Of a stretch of 64,000 bases of DNA, positions 24,371 through 35,345 are shown piece after piece; position 1 is the first letter of the stretch, and every line of letters begins with the position of its first letter. Position numbers and translations under genes: made by a program. Below the pieces are notes generated by a model that made no database searches, was not told the origin of the DNA, and was given only the letters and a program-made list of their open reading frames with translations. Origin of the DNA: Rhodamnia argentea (taxonomy: Eukaryota > Streptophyta > Magnoliopsida > Myrtales > Myrtaceae). The DNA lies in the NCBI RefSeq assembly GCF_020921035.1, contig NC_063156.1:5208001-5272000 (forward strand), read 5' to 3'.

Positions 24371-26498
24371 ATTGAAGGAAACCGTTGACGGAACTGAGTG
24401 CTCTGGCAGAGACCTCCCAGAAGTTAATAGAAGATAGTACTCACGGCAACTTGTGATGCTTTTAAAATTTGAGACATTTAAGTGGTTTTCAAAGTTCCTG
24501 TCAGAGAATATCAGCTTGGGAAAAGGCACACATGACTGGTTCATGTGCAATAAATTATGGCAAACTTCAAATGACCTGCTCAAGCCTATCCACTTCACTT
24601 TTCAGTTACCTTGAGAAGTGCTAATGCTGACTAAAATATATATGGTCTTAGTAGCTCCCCCATCTTCATGCACATTTTATGTGAGGATAAAGTGGCCTAC
24701 TCACGAGATGCGTTGCAAACAGCAAACAGGACCAGGTGAACATAATGTCACCAAATGCCCATAAGGGGGTTTCTCTTCTTTACGTCCCCTTACAACTCCA
24801 CAACATGTACTCATAATGCTTGAGGAACACTGCTACTTTTGAACACAGTTTGACTGCAATCTCAACTTCTCATCAGAGGATAAACAAAAATATATTTACG
24901 CTAAATATAGAAATTAGCCATATACATCTTGTAATTTCCCAAGCGACATATTAAAGATCACAACAGTAGGCATAAAGTGACTGGTTTGGGTGGACAACAT
25001 AAGGTAGTGACATGGTGCCCTGTGGGGATTTACTATATTCTCACAGACATGGTGGGATCAACAGAAGACTGAATTTTGTACACAACATTATTTATCGAAT
25101 GGTTAACGGGAAAAGACAGCGGAAAATATACCATAGAGACAAGAACTTGAACACACGGAGATATATCTCCAGAACAAGAGTCTCATTGATGACCCAGAGG
25201 TCCTGATTACGGACTCAATGCTATAAGAATTGGGGACCTAACAAATATATCAAACTGAAGCCAGATCGTATCTACAATTCTGGATATTCAGGTCACAAAT
25301 TGACCCGCCCGACAGTTCTCATGGCCCCAAAAAACCCATCTGATGACATGGACTAAATGCAGTAACTATAGTCAATGGAGCACCTGAATTAAGGAACCGG
25401 CAAGAGAAAAAACTATAATAGATCAAAATGAGTTCAATTATGCATATTTTACCTAATAATTCACATCAACCATATCACATGTATTTTTATCATATTCCAT
25501 CAGTTGACATTGAACTTGTCTGGGGCTAGAAATGAATGTAGTAGTTCACAAAGAAATTCTCGCTTAACGCGTATTCTGTCTTTCCACTTCCACTGTATCT
25601 ATCGACCATCGACTTCATTAAAACACACCCACAACCATTCCCACAGTTACACATACTAGTTAATACTGGCATGTTACCAAAAGGCAGTCGCAGAGCAGAC
25701 CATATTAGTATAAGACAGTTCTTTATCTTCCTTTTTCTTTCGGTTGGACTGCAATTCCATAAGGGAGCTTTATACATAAGCCTTGACCTAAAGCGTCTAC
25801 AACACCCATCAAACGTTATGCCACAGAACACAATCACTGTCAGTCCAACCCGCCTAACAAGTCATCCATCCTGAAACCTTGAATTCCCATATCAATCATA
25901 GCAAAAATCAGGTAGCTCAGAGTTCCCTTTTGTTACTTCTCCAAGAAGGAAGGATTCTTAGCCCAAGCATCTAATGATGGTGAGAGTCCATGCGCGTGCC
26001 TACTTAGCCAACACCAAAGAACAAGAATATGATGGAACACGAATAAACCGTAGAGTCAATGGTAACAGATGATTCTCACGACAACAATATCAAACCGATG
26101 GTCCCCAACCTAAACACAGAGTATGGAAATTGCTAGATTATGGACAGAGATCAATCTATCCACTGATTGAGATCAATCTGTCCTTTGCAACTCCATGGAA
26201 AGGGAGACACAGGGATTCGTTAAGCCTACCTAATCAACAAGGCGATAAGTGAGAAATTTGCAACTCTCCCAAGAGACATAAAATTCAAAAAAGAAACAGA
26301 GAGACAGAGAATTGAAAGAGAAGAGTAGAGTAAAACTACGAGAAAAACCAAGAAAATGGAAAATTCCTACCTCTACTCAAGATCAAGAATCACAGAAAAA
26401 GCCAGCAAAAGTGCCAATTGCCAACCAAAGCCAAACAGAATCAAACGAAAAGAAGAACAAAAAGGAAAAAGCACGAAAGCAACACCAAAAACACTAAC
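24371..26498 (-). other. Region downstream of the stress-protein exon, intron or 3' end
   Basis: The main exon of the universal stress protein gene ends in a splice donor at 26498, so its last small coding exon and 3' UTR should lie here or further left. No exon can be fixed. A minus-strand CCAG acceptor near 24406 would add about 30 residues before a stop at 24326, but I have no family evidence for those residues. Otherwise AT-rich sequence with nothing recognised. Confidence 0.4.
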
Positions 26499-27213
26499 CT
26501 TTATGCTCGTCGGAAGCATCGGCATCCTCCAGATCCTCCTCCTCCGGCACCGGATGCAACTCCAGCTCCCCGTCCTCTCCTCCCTCCTCCGCCACCCCCA
26601 TCCTGCCACCTTCCTCCTCCGGAAACCGAACCACCACCACCGGACATATGCAGTGATGAACGCAGTAATCGCTCACACTCCCCAACCTCCCCTTGCCCGC
26701 CCTCCTCGCCGCGCCGAACCCTCGGCTGCCCATTATCATCGCGCTCAGCCTCAACCTCTCCACCTCCAGGCACAGCCTCTCCTTCATGTCGTGATCCTTC
26801 ACTATGTGGATTTTGAATGGGATGCCCGCCTCCACGAGCGGCTGCGCGAGGTTGTCCAACTTGGCCGCCGTGAGGCTGTCAAAGTCGGACTCCAGCTTCT
26901 CCTCCTCCTCCCCGGAGAGGTGATCGGCGGAGGGGGAGCTCCCGGCGCCCCAGTCGGCGCCGTAGAGGACGGAGGTCGGCCTCACGTGGAGGAGGACGAC
27001 GGCGTCGCCCGGGCGGAGGTAGTCCCGCACGGCCCAACGCACGGCGTAGGCGCTCTCGTCGCTCAGGTCGACGGCGATGGCGATCTTGCGGCTGGCGCCG
27101 GCGGTCGGGGTGGCGACGAGTGGGACGCGCGGGGTCCCCCGTTGCGTGCGGATCGACGGCGGGGGAGGGTCGGGGAGGTCCGGTTCCGGGTGCGCTTGTT
27201 GCGGGTTCGTCAT
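26499..27213 (-). CDS. Universal stress protein, PHOS34/PHOS32-like (main exon)
   Basis: Encodes 238 residues plus one base. The start is MTNPQQAHPEPDLPDPPPP, chosen because the Pro-rich lead and TPTAGASRKIAIAVDLS fit Arabidopsis PHOS34 (AT4G27320). The UspA fold follows: DESAYAVRWAV, GDAVVLLHVRPTSVLYGADW, HIVKDHDMKERLCLEVERL, then the glycine-rich nucleotide-binding type loop MGSRGFG...KGRLGSVSDY and HHCICPVVVVRFP. The tail is acidic (EEEDLEDADASDEHK). The exon ends AAAG|GTTAGTG, a good donor. If the intron is retained the frame stops two codons later (Gly, stop), so the protein is essentially complete either way. In Arabidopsis such proteins are phosphorylated after elicitor treatment. The coding DNA is very GC-rich compared with its surroundings. 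Confidence 0.88.
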
Positions 27214-28347
27214 GTGAAAATTCCGGCTTCGTTCGGTTGACCGATGAAAGAAGTCGTGCCTTCTTGCCCCTCGGTCGGCGCTGCTTATCATGCGTCGAAG
27301 GGATTCGGGCTCGTATTTATTTAACAAATTCAATGAATTTTTGTCATTTTCTTGTTTTCTTTTTTTCTTTTTTGGTCGAATGTCATTTTCTTGTTAAGAG
27401 GCGAATATGTTTATTACGAGGAATATATTTAAACTTCAATCGTTGATGATTATAATTTATAGACACCAAACACCACAATATAATATATATATATATTTAA
27501 TTGTTTATTTCGAGATGTAATTTATTTTTTTTCACTCTGTCAAACAATCCGACATGAAGATTGATTACTAAACAAGTCATGTTTTGTGGTTGAATATACG
27601 ACATTATTATTATTATTGGAATTTCATTTCGAAACTTTATTGCCTTTTTATCTTCTATGTAAAAAGAGAACACTCGAGATCTTAAGCCTCAAAAAGTAAT
27701 TTGTATTTTGAAATCGATTCGGCGTGGAAGGATGCTTCGAAATAACTAAGACATACTGATTTTTTTTTTTCTTGTGATCAAAGGATTCTACTACAAGAGT
27801 ACGCATGTGGTTTCGAGTATTACAATAGCGACACGGTAAAACCATTCAACTTTGATATTCTATAGTTGATATTTCAATTTTGAGATTCCCGTCACTTTAA
27901 ATTTGCCACCGTATGGATTGCTTGTGCATTAATTCACACACCGTCTATGTGTACAAGATAAACCGTATGAAAAATTGACTACAACCTTATTTTTATCTAA
28001 TGGGCTAAACGTAAATCAAATTAAAAAAGAAAAAGAGAATGGAACGAACGGTTTAGGTGGTGGGGTTTAGTCGCGATCGAGTCCGTAACCCCCTAATTTT
28101 GAGGGCGACTTGCGAGTTACTGCGAAGACGTTGACCCGCCAGGAAGCCCCCAAGCCCGTGCAGCACAAGTTCTGGGCCTCTTCTAATCCATGGAGAGATG
28201 AAAACTAATCCCTCGAATCTATACATACTGATCGCGGAATTAAAATGCCTAGAAAGTCTTGAATCACCGATTGAAAGCGTATATAACAATTATGAACATA
28301 CCTTATTGTTCCACAGATTAAATGTTCTCGATGTAGAGAGAGTTAGG
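27214..28347. other. Intergenic region upstream of the stress-protein gene
   Basis: Should hold the promoter of the stress-protein gene at its left edge. AT-rich, with (AT) and (ATT) runs at 27480-27498 and 27603-27617. No gene recognised. Confidence 0.5.
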
Positions 28348-29822
28348 AGCATGTATGGTAACCATTATGATCCCAAAAAGTGGTTTTGAATAAAATGAAT
28401 TTTTTTTTGATTTTGTTCCCTAGATGAGTTTTAGAGAATCAGAATACGTTTAATAAGCGCCCAAAATTTATGTTCTTGGAACGTAAACGCGTTTGATAAC
28501 TGCACAATATTTCTGTTTCAGGAAACAATTGCTCTTCCCAAATTTTGCCATTTAAGTCAAATAATTACGTAGTTACTTTGTGAAATTTCATCCTACATTT
28601 CAAAACTTATCAAAGATTAATTCATATTGATTCTCTTATATAACATATTACGTATTGAAATATAAAAATAAATAGCAAGAATCATCACAAGTCATTTTCG
28701 CCATTTATTGTGGGATTTTATCAAACCCTTTTGAGCGAGCGGACTACCGACATCGAGCGACACCCTCGCAATGCATTGCCTTGCATTGGTGTGCATTTTT
28801 GGTTCTAGGAAATCAAATCTCAGTCTCAATTCATTGAAAACTTAAGAAGGAGAGCTTGCTAAGTGCTCACGATGGTTTTTTCTTTTTTTTTTTTGTTTTT
28901 TTCCAAAATTTTCTAAACTAGACTAAGTCTAAAGTACATAAACTTAGGCAAATCACAATCAATGGAATCAAGTGCACAATCAAAGAATCATAGCATTGAT
29001 AAATCGCATCATAAAACCCTAATGAAACCTTAATGACTTAGAAAAATGTGGTTCGAGTTTAATTGCAAAAGTGTTTATGGTTTTTCTAAAAAAGAAAAAA
29101 ATCTATTAAATCTAGGAAATCTATGCCCAAATTTATGAAAATGAGGTCAAACTAGCCTAATCTAAGCTTCTTCTATTTTTAGAGATTTTCTGAAATTTTT
29201 CTGATTTTTTAGAATTTTTCCAAAATTTTTCGAGTTACTTTATATTTTATTATCCTATATATTGTTATTTGAAAATGAGAGCTCATTCTGTTTTAGGTCG
29301 AGGAAAAGTGAAAAATTGGGAATTTTTCATGAATTGAAACATAATCGAAGGCGAATTGGAAGGATGTTGTTGGAAATATGTGATTGAGGCTTTGCAAGTT
29401 CAGTTCGTGGTTTGGCTGGATCAAACCCTAGTTGGTTAATTAGTCAAAGTGCAAGTGGTTCCCAAAGTCTTCCTTCAGGTTGAAGTACAATCCGACTTTT
29501 TTTTTTTTTGTAGTTAACTAAATGGGCTGTTCGGCACCTTTTAGAGAATGAGATCGATGTTAGGCCACCTTCAAGGAGTCCAGGTGAAAGCTATCCCCGA
29601 GGCAAATGTGGGTGATATCGCCCACATAAAGAAAGCGTTGCCTTCAATTGGCTCTCACCCAACCACTTTGGGATTTAATTGTTGAATCTTATTTTACTAC
29701 TGTAATTCTGCTATGGATGAATGAATAGCATTTCTTTTCGACCAAAAAAAAAAAAAAAAAACAAGATTCTCATCTTTTTTTTTTTTTTGTTCGGAGAACC
29801 ATAATGATTACCATACAAACCC
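28348..29822. mobile_element. TIR element of about 1.5 kb, class uncertain
   Basis: The left end reads TGTATGGTAACCATTATGAT (from 28354). The right end, inverted, reads TGTATGGTAATCATTATGGT (near 29790-29815). No transposase frame. Both subterminal regions are AT-rich. A target duplication is not clear. A poly(A)-tailed segment is nested near the right end. Confidence 0.55.
29380..29761 (+). mobile_element. Poly(A)-tailed retroposon-like segment
   Basis: Sequence ending CATTTCTTTTCGACC followed by about 18 A residues (29744-29761) looks like the 3' end of a LINE or another retroposed RNA, nested in the TIR element. No reverse transcriptase is visible, so it is a short 5'-truncated copy at best. 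The left limit is arbitrary. Confidence 0.35.
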
Positions 29823-32676
29823 TTAAAGGAAAATGACGTATGTTTTTTCGTGTTTTCTACCATATGCACAAAAGAAACGTCGTTCTTCCTCTTTTCTTAA
29901 TGATACAAAGAGAACATAACTACCTGGGCAGTTATTTCGCATTTGAAAGACGATAACTACCATTGTCAGTTATTTGATGTGGATAAAGGGCTGTGATAGC
30001 CTACTTGGCGGACCACGGTTCTCCCATAAATCCCAACACCATCCAAGTCAACCTCGAGGTCACTGCTTACCGCAACAAAAAGGAGGTTTGAAGCATAAAA
30101 ATCGACCTACGGCGCAAGACCCATTCGATTTAGGACAACTTAATTGAGAGTTGGCGAGTGTGGTGGTGTGTTGGGATGATTAGTTCCCGGGATTGAACTG
30201 GTTTCACCTTAGAATTAGGAAACAGATTGAATAGGTCGGTCTTGATCAAATTCCATGATTGGACCGATCCGATTTAGGATTTCGGCAATTGATATCGGTT
30301 TCAATTTGGACAGTTTGGTTTTGCACCTGAAATCGAGAACTGCCTAGAATCAATCAATTCGGTTCGATCCGGTTTGATTTTTGCGCACACCCCTAGTGTC
30401 GTGACCTTCTTTCCCAGATATTATTGCCCTGGCGTCGGATTGAAAAACCTACGGAAAGGGACACGACATGGAAGGGGGGAGACACCGGGCAAAAGGAGAG
30501 AGCATCCTCGAGAAAAAGCCAAAAGCTCAAACGAACTGAAAACTGCCAAAAGAGGGTCGATGCCGAGTCACGTCCGAAAAGTTTTGAGGGGGACATGAGA
30601 CGACCATGGCTGCTTCTGCGCGTTGCCGTCGCTGTGGCTATCAACCACGAAGCTGGACTCAAGCTGTAATACTTGCTTAGGTGTCCACGGTTGCTGTCCG
30701 AAACCCCCCGCTTCAAATCACTTATTCATCATCGTCCCTTTGTCTTTTTCCGGGGACTCTTGCCCTACGTTCAATTTCTAAATGTTCGAAAATTGCGTAC
30801 CTACGTTTCTCGGAGCACGTTCGAAAAATCGGAAAAATTTCGATTGATCCCAGCATTGGTTAATCGCGTCAACAAGAAAAAGCTGTAAATCAAAATCCAG
30901 CAATGGTCACAAGGGCAGCATAAACGATGTTCATAGTCCGCGGTACGTCGACACATGCGTGAAATATGATTTACAATATAAACTTATATAGCGGTCCATT
31001 TAAGATTCCATACCACGTTAACATTCTCGTTCTAACCGTCGTGGTGAAACGGGTTACGATTCCACCACGACAAATCTCCATCTTCTCAGTGGCGTCCAAA
31101 AGACAATATGAATATGAAGTAGCATTTTTAGGGTTGGAACTTCACGAGGAACAAAAACGAAGTACCCTTCTTTAACCCTCACAAAATGATCTCTATCACA
31201 AATGGAAGAAGACAAACACAAACGAAATTCTAGAGTAATTAGGAGAAGGCTTTCTTCTTAAAAATAAAGCTTAGGCATCGAATCCATGCGTGTTTAATTG
31301 GCAACAACTACCAAATTGCGAGGTAGGTCGTGTAGGGAGTTGAACCAACCGAAAGATCTTTTATTTGTTGTGTGTACCCTCAACCGATGCTCGCAATCGT
31401 ATCCTCAATCCCATTTTTCGCTAGCCAGTGTACTGATAAATAAAACCCGAAAGTCCAGGTAAGTAAGATCCGGATCCACGAAACACCTCATTGGTATTAT
31501 GAATCAGATAAGACATGAGCCTGAACTCCCGATGAGATTCCAATATGGTAGTCTTTGTTTCTAGCATGTTGTGGTGGCACATTGGACGCGTGTTGTGCGT
31601 GTAATCCACGCACACATCCTTTTCATTCTTTAACTTACTCAAAAGTCACTCATGAAATTGTCTAAACAGGGATTTTAGTTCAGAATTACCGGCAGAGCTG
31701 GTCCGTCCAGAGAATTTTCATCTGCCGGAACTGAAGTTTCTTCCATCATGCTCTGCGTTTGGACTACAAGAACTGTGAAGAGAGAGAGAGCCCAAACTCA
31801 TTTGGGCTATAAAAAAAGCTTTCTTTTGAAATCAGGTTGGGCTGATATGGAGCTATGCCTCGATCCAGTAGGAGCATAGGAGGATAGTATCATGATATAA
31901 TGTGTCCAGACCATAATTTGGCTTGAATCAGTGTATTCAAGTGATTCAAGCCAACTTCACAAAACCAAAAAGGGTCACCCATCAGGCGATTTCCTAATGT
32001 TATGCCAGCGCCGTTCGATGGTTCGATAGGATTACATCGTGCCACGAATTACGAGCTTTGAACTCTAGATTAACGTGCTAATCTCCCCAAAAGGTCAATC
32101 TCTAACAATTTTCCGCTGATGACAGATGATGAATTCCAACAGAAGTATGCTCAGTTCTCTGTTTTTTTTTTTTTTTTCTTTTCACCATTTCATTGCCACC
32201 ATGTTAGCTTTTTCTCTGCCAGAACCAAAAAGAAGAAAACGAAGACAGAGACCAGAACAGAAACACCAGGCCGAGCAAAAAGCCCTTTTTACCAATTCCG
32301 GTCCAGACCCAAAGCGATGTTTTGTCTCTGCAATTTGCATTTAGTTCCCCAAACAAACCGAAACCAAACAAAAAGGCATTTCCTCCCACTTTTACTTTTC
32401 GCTCTGCTCCTAGCCTCCTGCTACTCGGACCCTGTTTTGAACAGCCAGCGTTAATGGAGGGGCCCCGTACTGAGATCACGTCGCAGCGATTTTGTCCCTC
32501 GCAACATCCACTTCTCATTCCCACTCTCTCTCTCCCTCTCTTTCTCTCTCTTAGTTCTGTGAACCAAGCTGGTGTCATTTTCAAAGTCGCAACGCTGACA
32601 CTAAAAGCAATTAACTATTTCGCAGAGACAGAGAGTCCCTCAGTTGACTACAAGTTGTTTGTTTTTTTTCCCTGTT
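29823..32676. other. Intergenic region left of CYCD6
   Basis: No gene recognised. Short frames at 30374-30670 have no domain. The stretch 32160-32175 is poly(T). The part next to 32677 should include the cyclin 3' UTR. Confidence 0.5.
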
Positions 32677-34338
32677 TTACTGGGTTTTTCTTCTCTTGAG
32701 AGCTCGCTGTGACCTGACGGTGGAGGCTGCGGCATTGGTCACCTCGCTGTCCGAGCACGAGAAATGGTGGTCCAGCACATTAATGGGGGTGTCTGAGCTT
32801 GAGTGAACATCGAGCGCTGACTCGCATCCCTCCATCGCTACGTCTTGTTGCATAGCGTTGTAACAATGCAGCAAGTTATCCTGCGATTAGAAGCAAAAGC
32901 AGAGCAAAGCCAATGAGACCCATCTTCCAAAACCGGACACAGATTAAAAAAAAAAAGCAAAAGCAAGTACTTGTGAGTTGATTCTCAAAAAGTAACATTG
33001 ACCCATTCTTTAAACCGAAAGAAAATTATAAAAGATCTTGCTTTTGGAAGAGTAACCCATCTTGGACTACGTAGTAAAGCAACACATTGTACTTCCTGAC
33101 AGGACAAGATGACAAGAGTCGCTCATTAACTAAAATATTAAACGATGTTTAAGTTGGACTGGACTACTAACTTACCTTATTTACGTATGAACAACTGGAG
33201 ATGTCGCTCTTGAAGCTCGCAAATTGCAAGGGAAGCAGCTCGTGAGATGCGCAGAGAAGCGCTGACGCTGCTGTTATTGATGGCTTGAACTCCAGAAGCT
33301 TGATATCTGTCCCCCCCAAAAAAAAGAACATTTTTCAGGCTCTGTCTTATAAGTTTTGCTTCAACAGAGAAATAAATGCTAAAATGGGTCTCTCTCTGCA
33401 GTACCATTCTGAGCTTTGAGGATGATCTCGCTCGCTCGAGCTTTGAAAGCCTGCCTCAATGGCGGGTCTCGGAGTTTGAACAGAGAGACGAAGAAGGAGA
33501 TGAAACAGAAGGGAGTGATTGAGCGCGTTCGCCATTGGAGAGCCCCCAACACGAGTAACTCCATACTCTGTATTGAATGTGCGTCGAATATGAAACCTCC
33601 TCCTCCATCACTCTGCATTCAAACCCAAGAAATATCACAATTGGTCCCGAATTCAAGTGAAACAAGCATCATTTATATTCTCTCTTTCCTCCTGTTTTTT
33701 TAGTTCGAATTCTTCCACGTTCACCTGAACATCAGCGAGAGAGATCTCTGTTTTCAGCATTTTCGCGGCCAAAGCTACGCAAGATACGGCAAGAAGCCTC
33801 GAGACCCATGGCTTCGGTTTCTGCCAAAAGAACAAAGAAACCCAAAATTCAGGAGGTGACAGAACACGGTCAAACCCAAAAAGCAACGCAGAACGCGAAA
33901 ACCGCGAAAAGAAAAAAATATGGTCTCTGTTCAACATCGTGAGAGAAGAAGGAAAAAATGAGAAAAGCAAATGCGCGTTTTCATTAACCTGCAATTTATG
34001 GGAGGACAGGAACCGATCGACATAATTGATCGCGAGGTACGATAGCGTCGGGTCCAAGTTTCCAGATAACTGCAAAAACACCCCAGGACGAAGAAGAATG
34101 TAAGGAAACTCGCCCAGAGAGAGAGAGAGAGAGAGATTGCGATTTCGCGATCGAAAACCTGCGAGATAGAAGAGATGATGCCCCGTCGAACAGAGAGATC
34201 GTCGGAGCAGCCGACCGATCGAAGACCGGCGAGGTATTTCTCGGACGGCATGTGGTCCAACTCGACGAGAAAGAGGAAGGTCTTGTCAGGGAAGCCATCG
34301 TCGAAGTTGGTGAGCGGGTTTTCAAGATCGAACTCCAT
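32677..34338 (-). CDS. CYCD6;1: D-type cyclin, D6 class (6 exons, 299 aa)
   Basis: Exons on the minus strand: 34338-34159, 34069-33989, 33820-33725, 33612-33405, 33306-33176, 32880-32677. All introns have GT-AG borders, the phases join, and the product is 299 aa (Arabidopsis CYCD6;1 about 302). It begins MEFDLENPLTNF, like the Arabidopsis protein, and lacks an LxCxE Rb-binding motif, which I recall as a D6 trait. The cyclin box covers about residues 25-165, with LSYLAINYVDRFLSSHKL, KPWVSRLLAVSCVALAAKM and MELLVLGALQWRTRSITPF. The C-terminal cyclin fold (LLEFKPSITAASALLCAS) is followed by a polar tail ending ALKRRKTQ. In Arabidopsis this cyclin acts with CDKs in formative root divisions under SHORT-ROOT/SCARECROW. 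A (GA)n run lies in intron 1 near 34116-34136. Confidence 0.95.
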
Positions 34339-34560
34339 TCTCGACGACGACGACGAATGCGTGATTTAAGAGGAAGAGGGGAGGGGGGTGTTTCAGAGGA
34401 ACAATCTTGCGCAATGCATTGTGGGCAACGAGAGTGAGCAGTCGAGAGAGAGAGAGAGAGAGATGAAGATGAAGAAGAGAGGGAGAGGGAGTGAGGCGTG
34501 GGTCTTATTGGGGGAGAGAGGGAAATTCCATAGTCGGGGAAGGTGGCGATCGGATGGTGT
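34339..34560 (-). promoter_or_regulatory. CYCD6 5' leader/promoter with (GA)n
   Basis: Immediately upstream of the cyclin ATG. A run of GA repeats (34444-34463) reads as CT repeats on the gene strand, typical of plant 5' leaders. TATA and start sites were not fixed. Confidence 0.45.
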
Positions 34561-34960
34561 CGAGGGCTCATGTTCGGTCCGCTGCACAACCTGTCAGCCT
34601 TTTTGAAAATTTCATCTTCCACTGCTCCGCAAATCTCGACCGTCGATAGCAACCCCAGTTTCCCGACCCAACGGTTGAGATTTCTTCCAGTGTATTTGTG
34701 CAGCACGATCTACTACACCCTCTAAAAATGAGAGTGAAATCCCCCATCAATTTGTCCATTTGATATTTCACGTGGAGAGGTCCTTTGGCATCTCTCTCGT
34801 TAGTCGATAGGACCACAGCAACGGATCGCATACGTACAAGTGAATTGAGGATCGAGGATTGAGGATTTGAATCTCAAAATTTGAACATTCGTAACGGGGC
34901 GTGGAACTCTTGTTATAGCGATTAGAAAGGTAGTTGCTCCAAGTAGGCTTCTTCGCTATC

Positions 34961-34962
<2 letters not shown>

Positions 34963-34994
<32 letters not shown>
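34963..34994. repeat. (TA)16 microsatellite
   Basis: An uninterrupted TA repeat of 32 bp. Confidence 0.95.
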
Positions 34995-34998
<4 letters not shown>

Positions 34999-35033
34999 GA
35001 AAATAATGTAAATGATTTGTAAATTTTGATTTT

Positions 35034-35345
35034 ATGTACAATATTATCCCTCAATTTTTAACTTGCTTAAATATGGTCCATGTACTTGATCCAATGTGCC
35101 ATGTTATTTCTGAAATTTTAATATGTTCAAAATGTTTTCTCAATTTTAGCCTGATGTTCAGTATAATCTCGAACTATTTATACCGTTCGGAGACTACGTT
35201 GAACATTTACTAATAATTCAGGAAACATTTTGAACAAATCAAAAGTCCAAAGATGATATTGCACATTGATCTAAAATTTATTGATCACATTGCATAAATT
35301 AAAAAATCATAAATGATATTACACAATGGATCGAAATTTATGGAC
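35034..35345. mobile_element. MITE-like palindromic element
   Basis: The left arm (TGTACAATATTATCCCTCAA... CAATGTGCCATGTTATT) pairs imperfectly with the right arm (read inverted: TGTGTAATATCATTTATGAT... CAATGTGCAATATCATC). The middle contains a smaller inverted pair, TTCAAAATGTTTTCT and AGGAAACATTTTGAA. No coding potential. Confidence 0.5.

Noticed and set aside
26356-27240. 294-codon plus-strand frame opposite the stress protein
   Set aside because: Antisense shadow of a GC-rich exon; the minus frame has the clear UspA motifs.
33996-34706. 236-codon minus frame overlapping CYCD6 exon 1
   Set aside because: Ser/Leu low complexity from CT repeats; the cyclin frame explains the locus.
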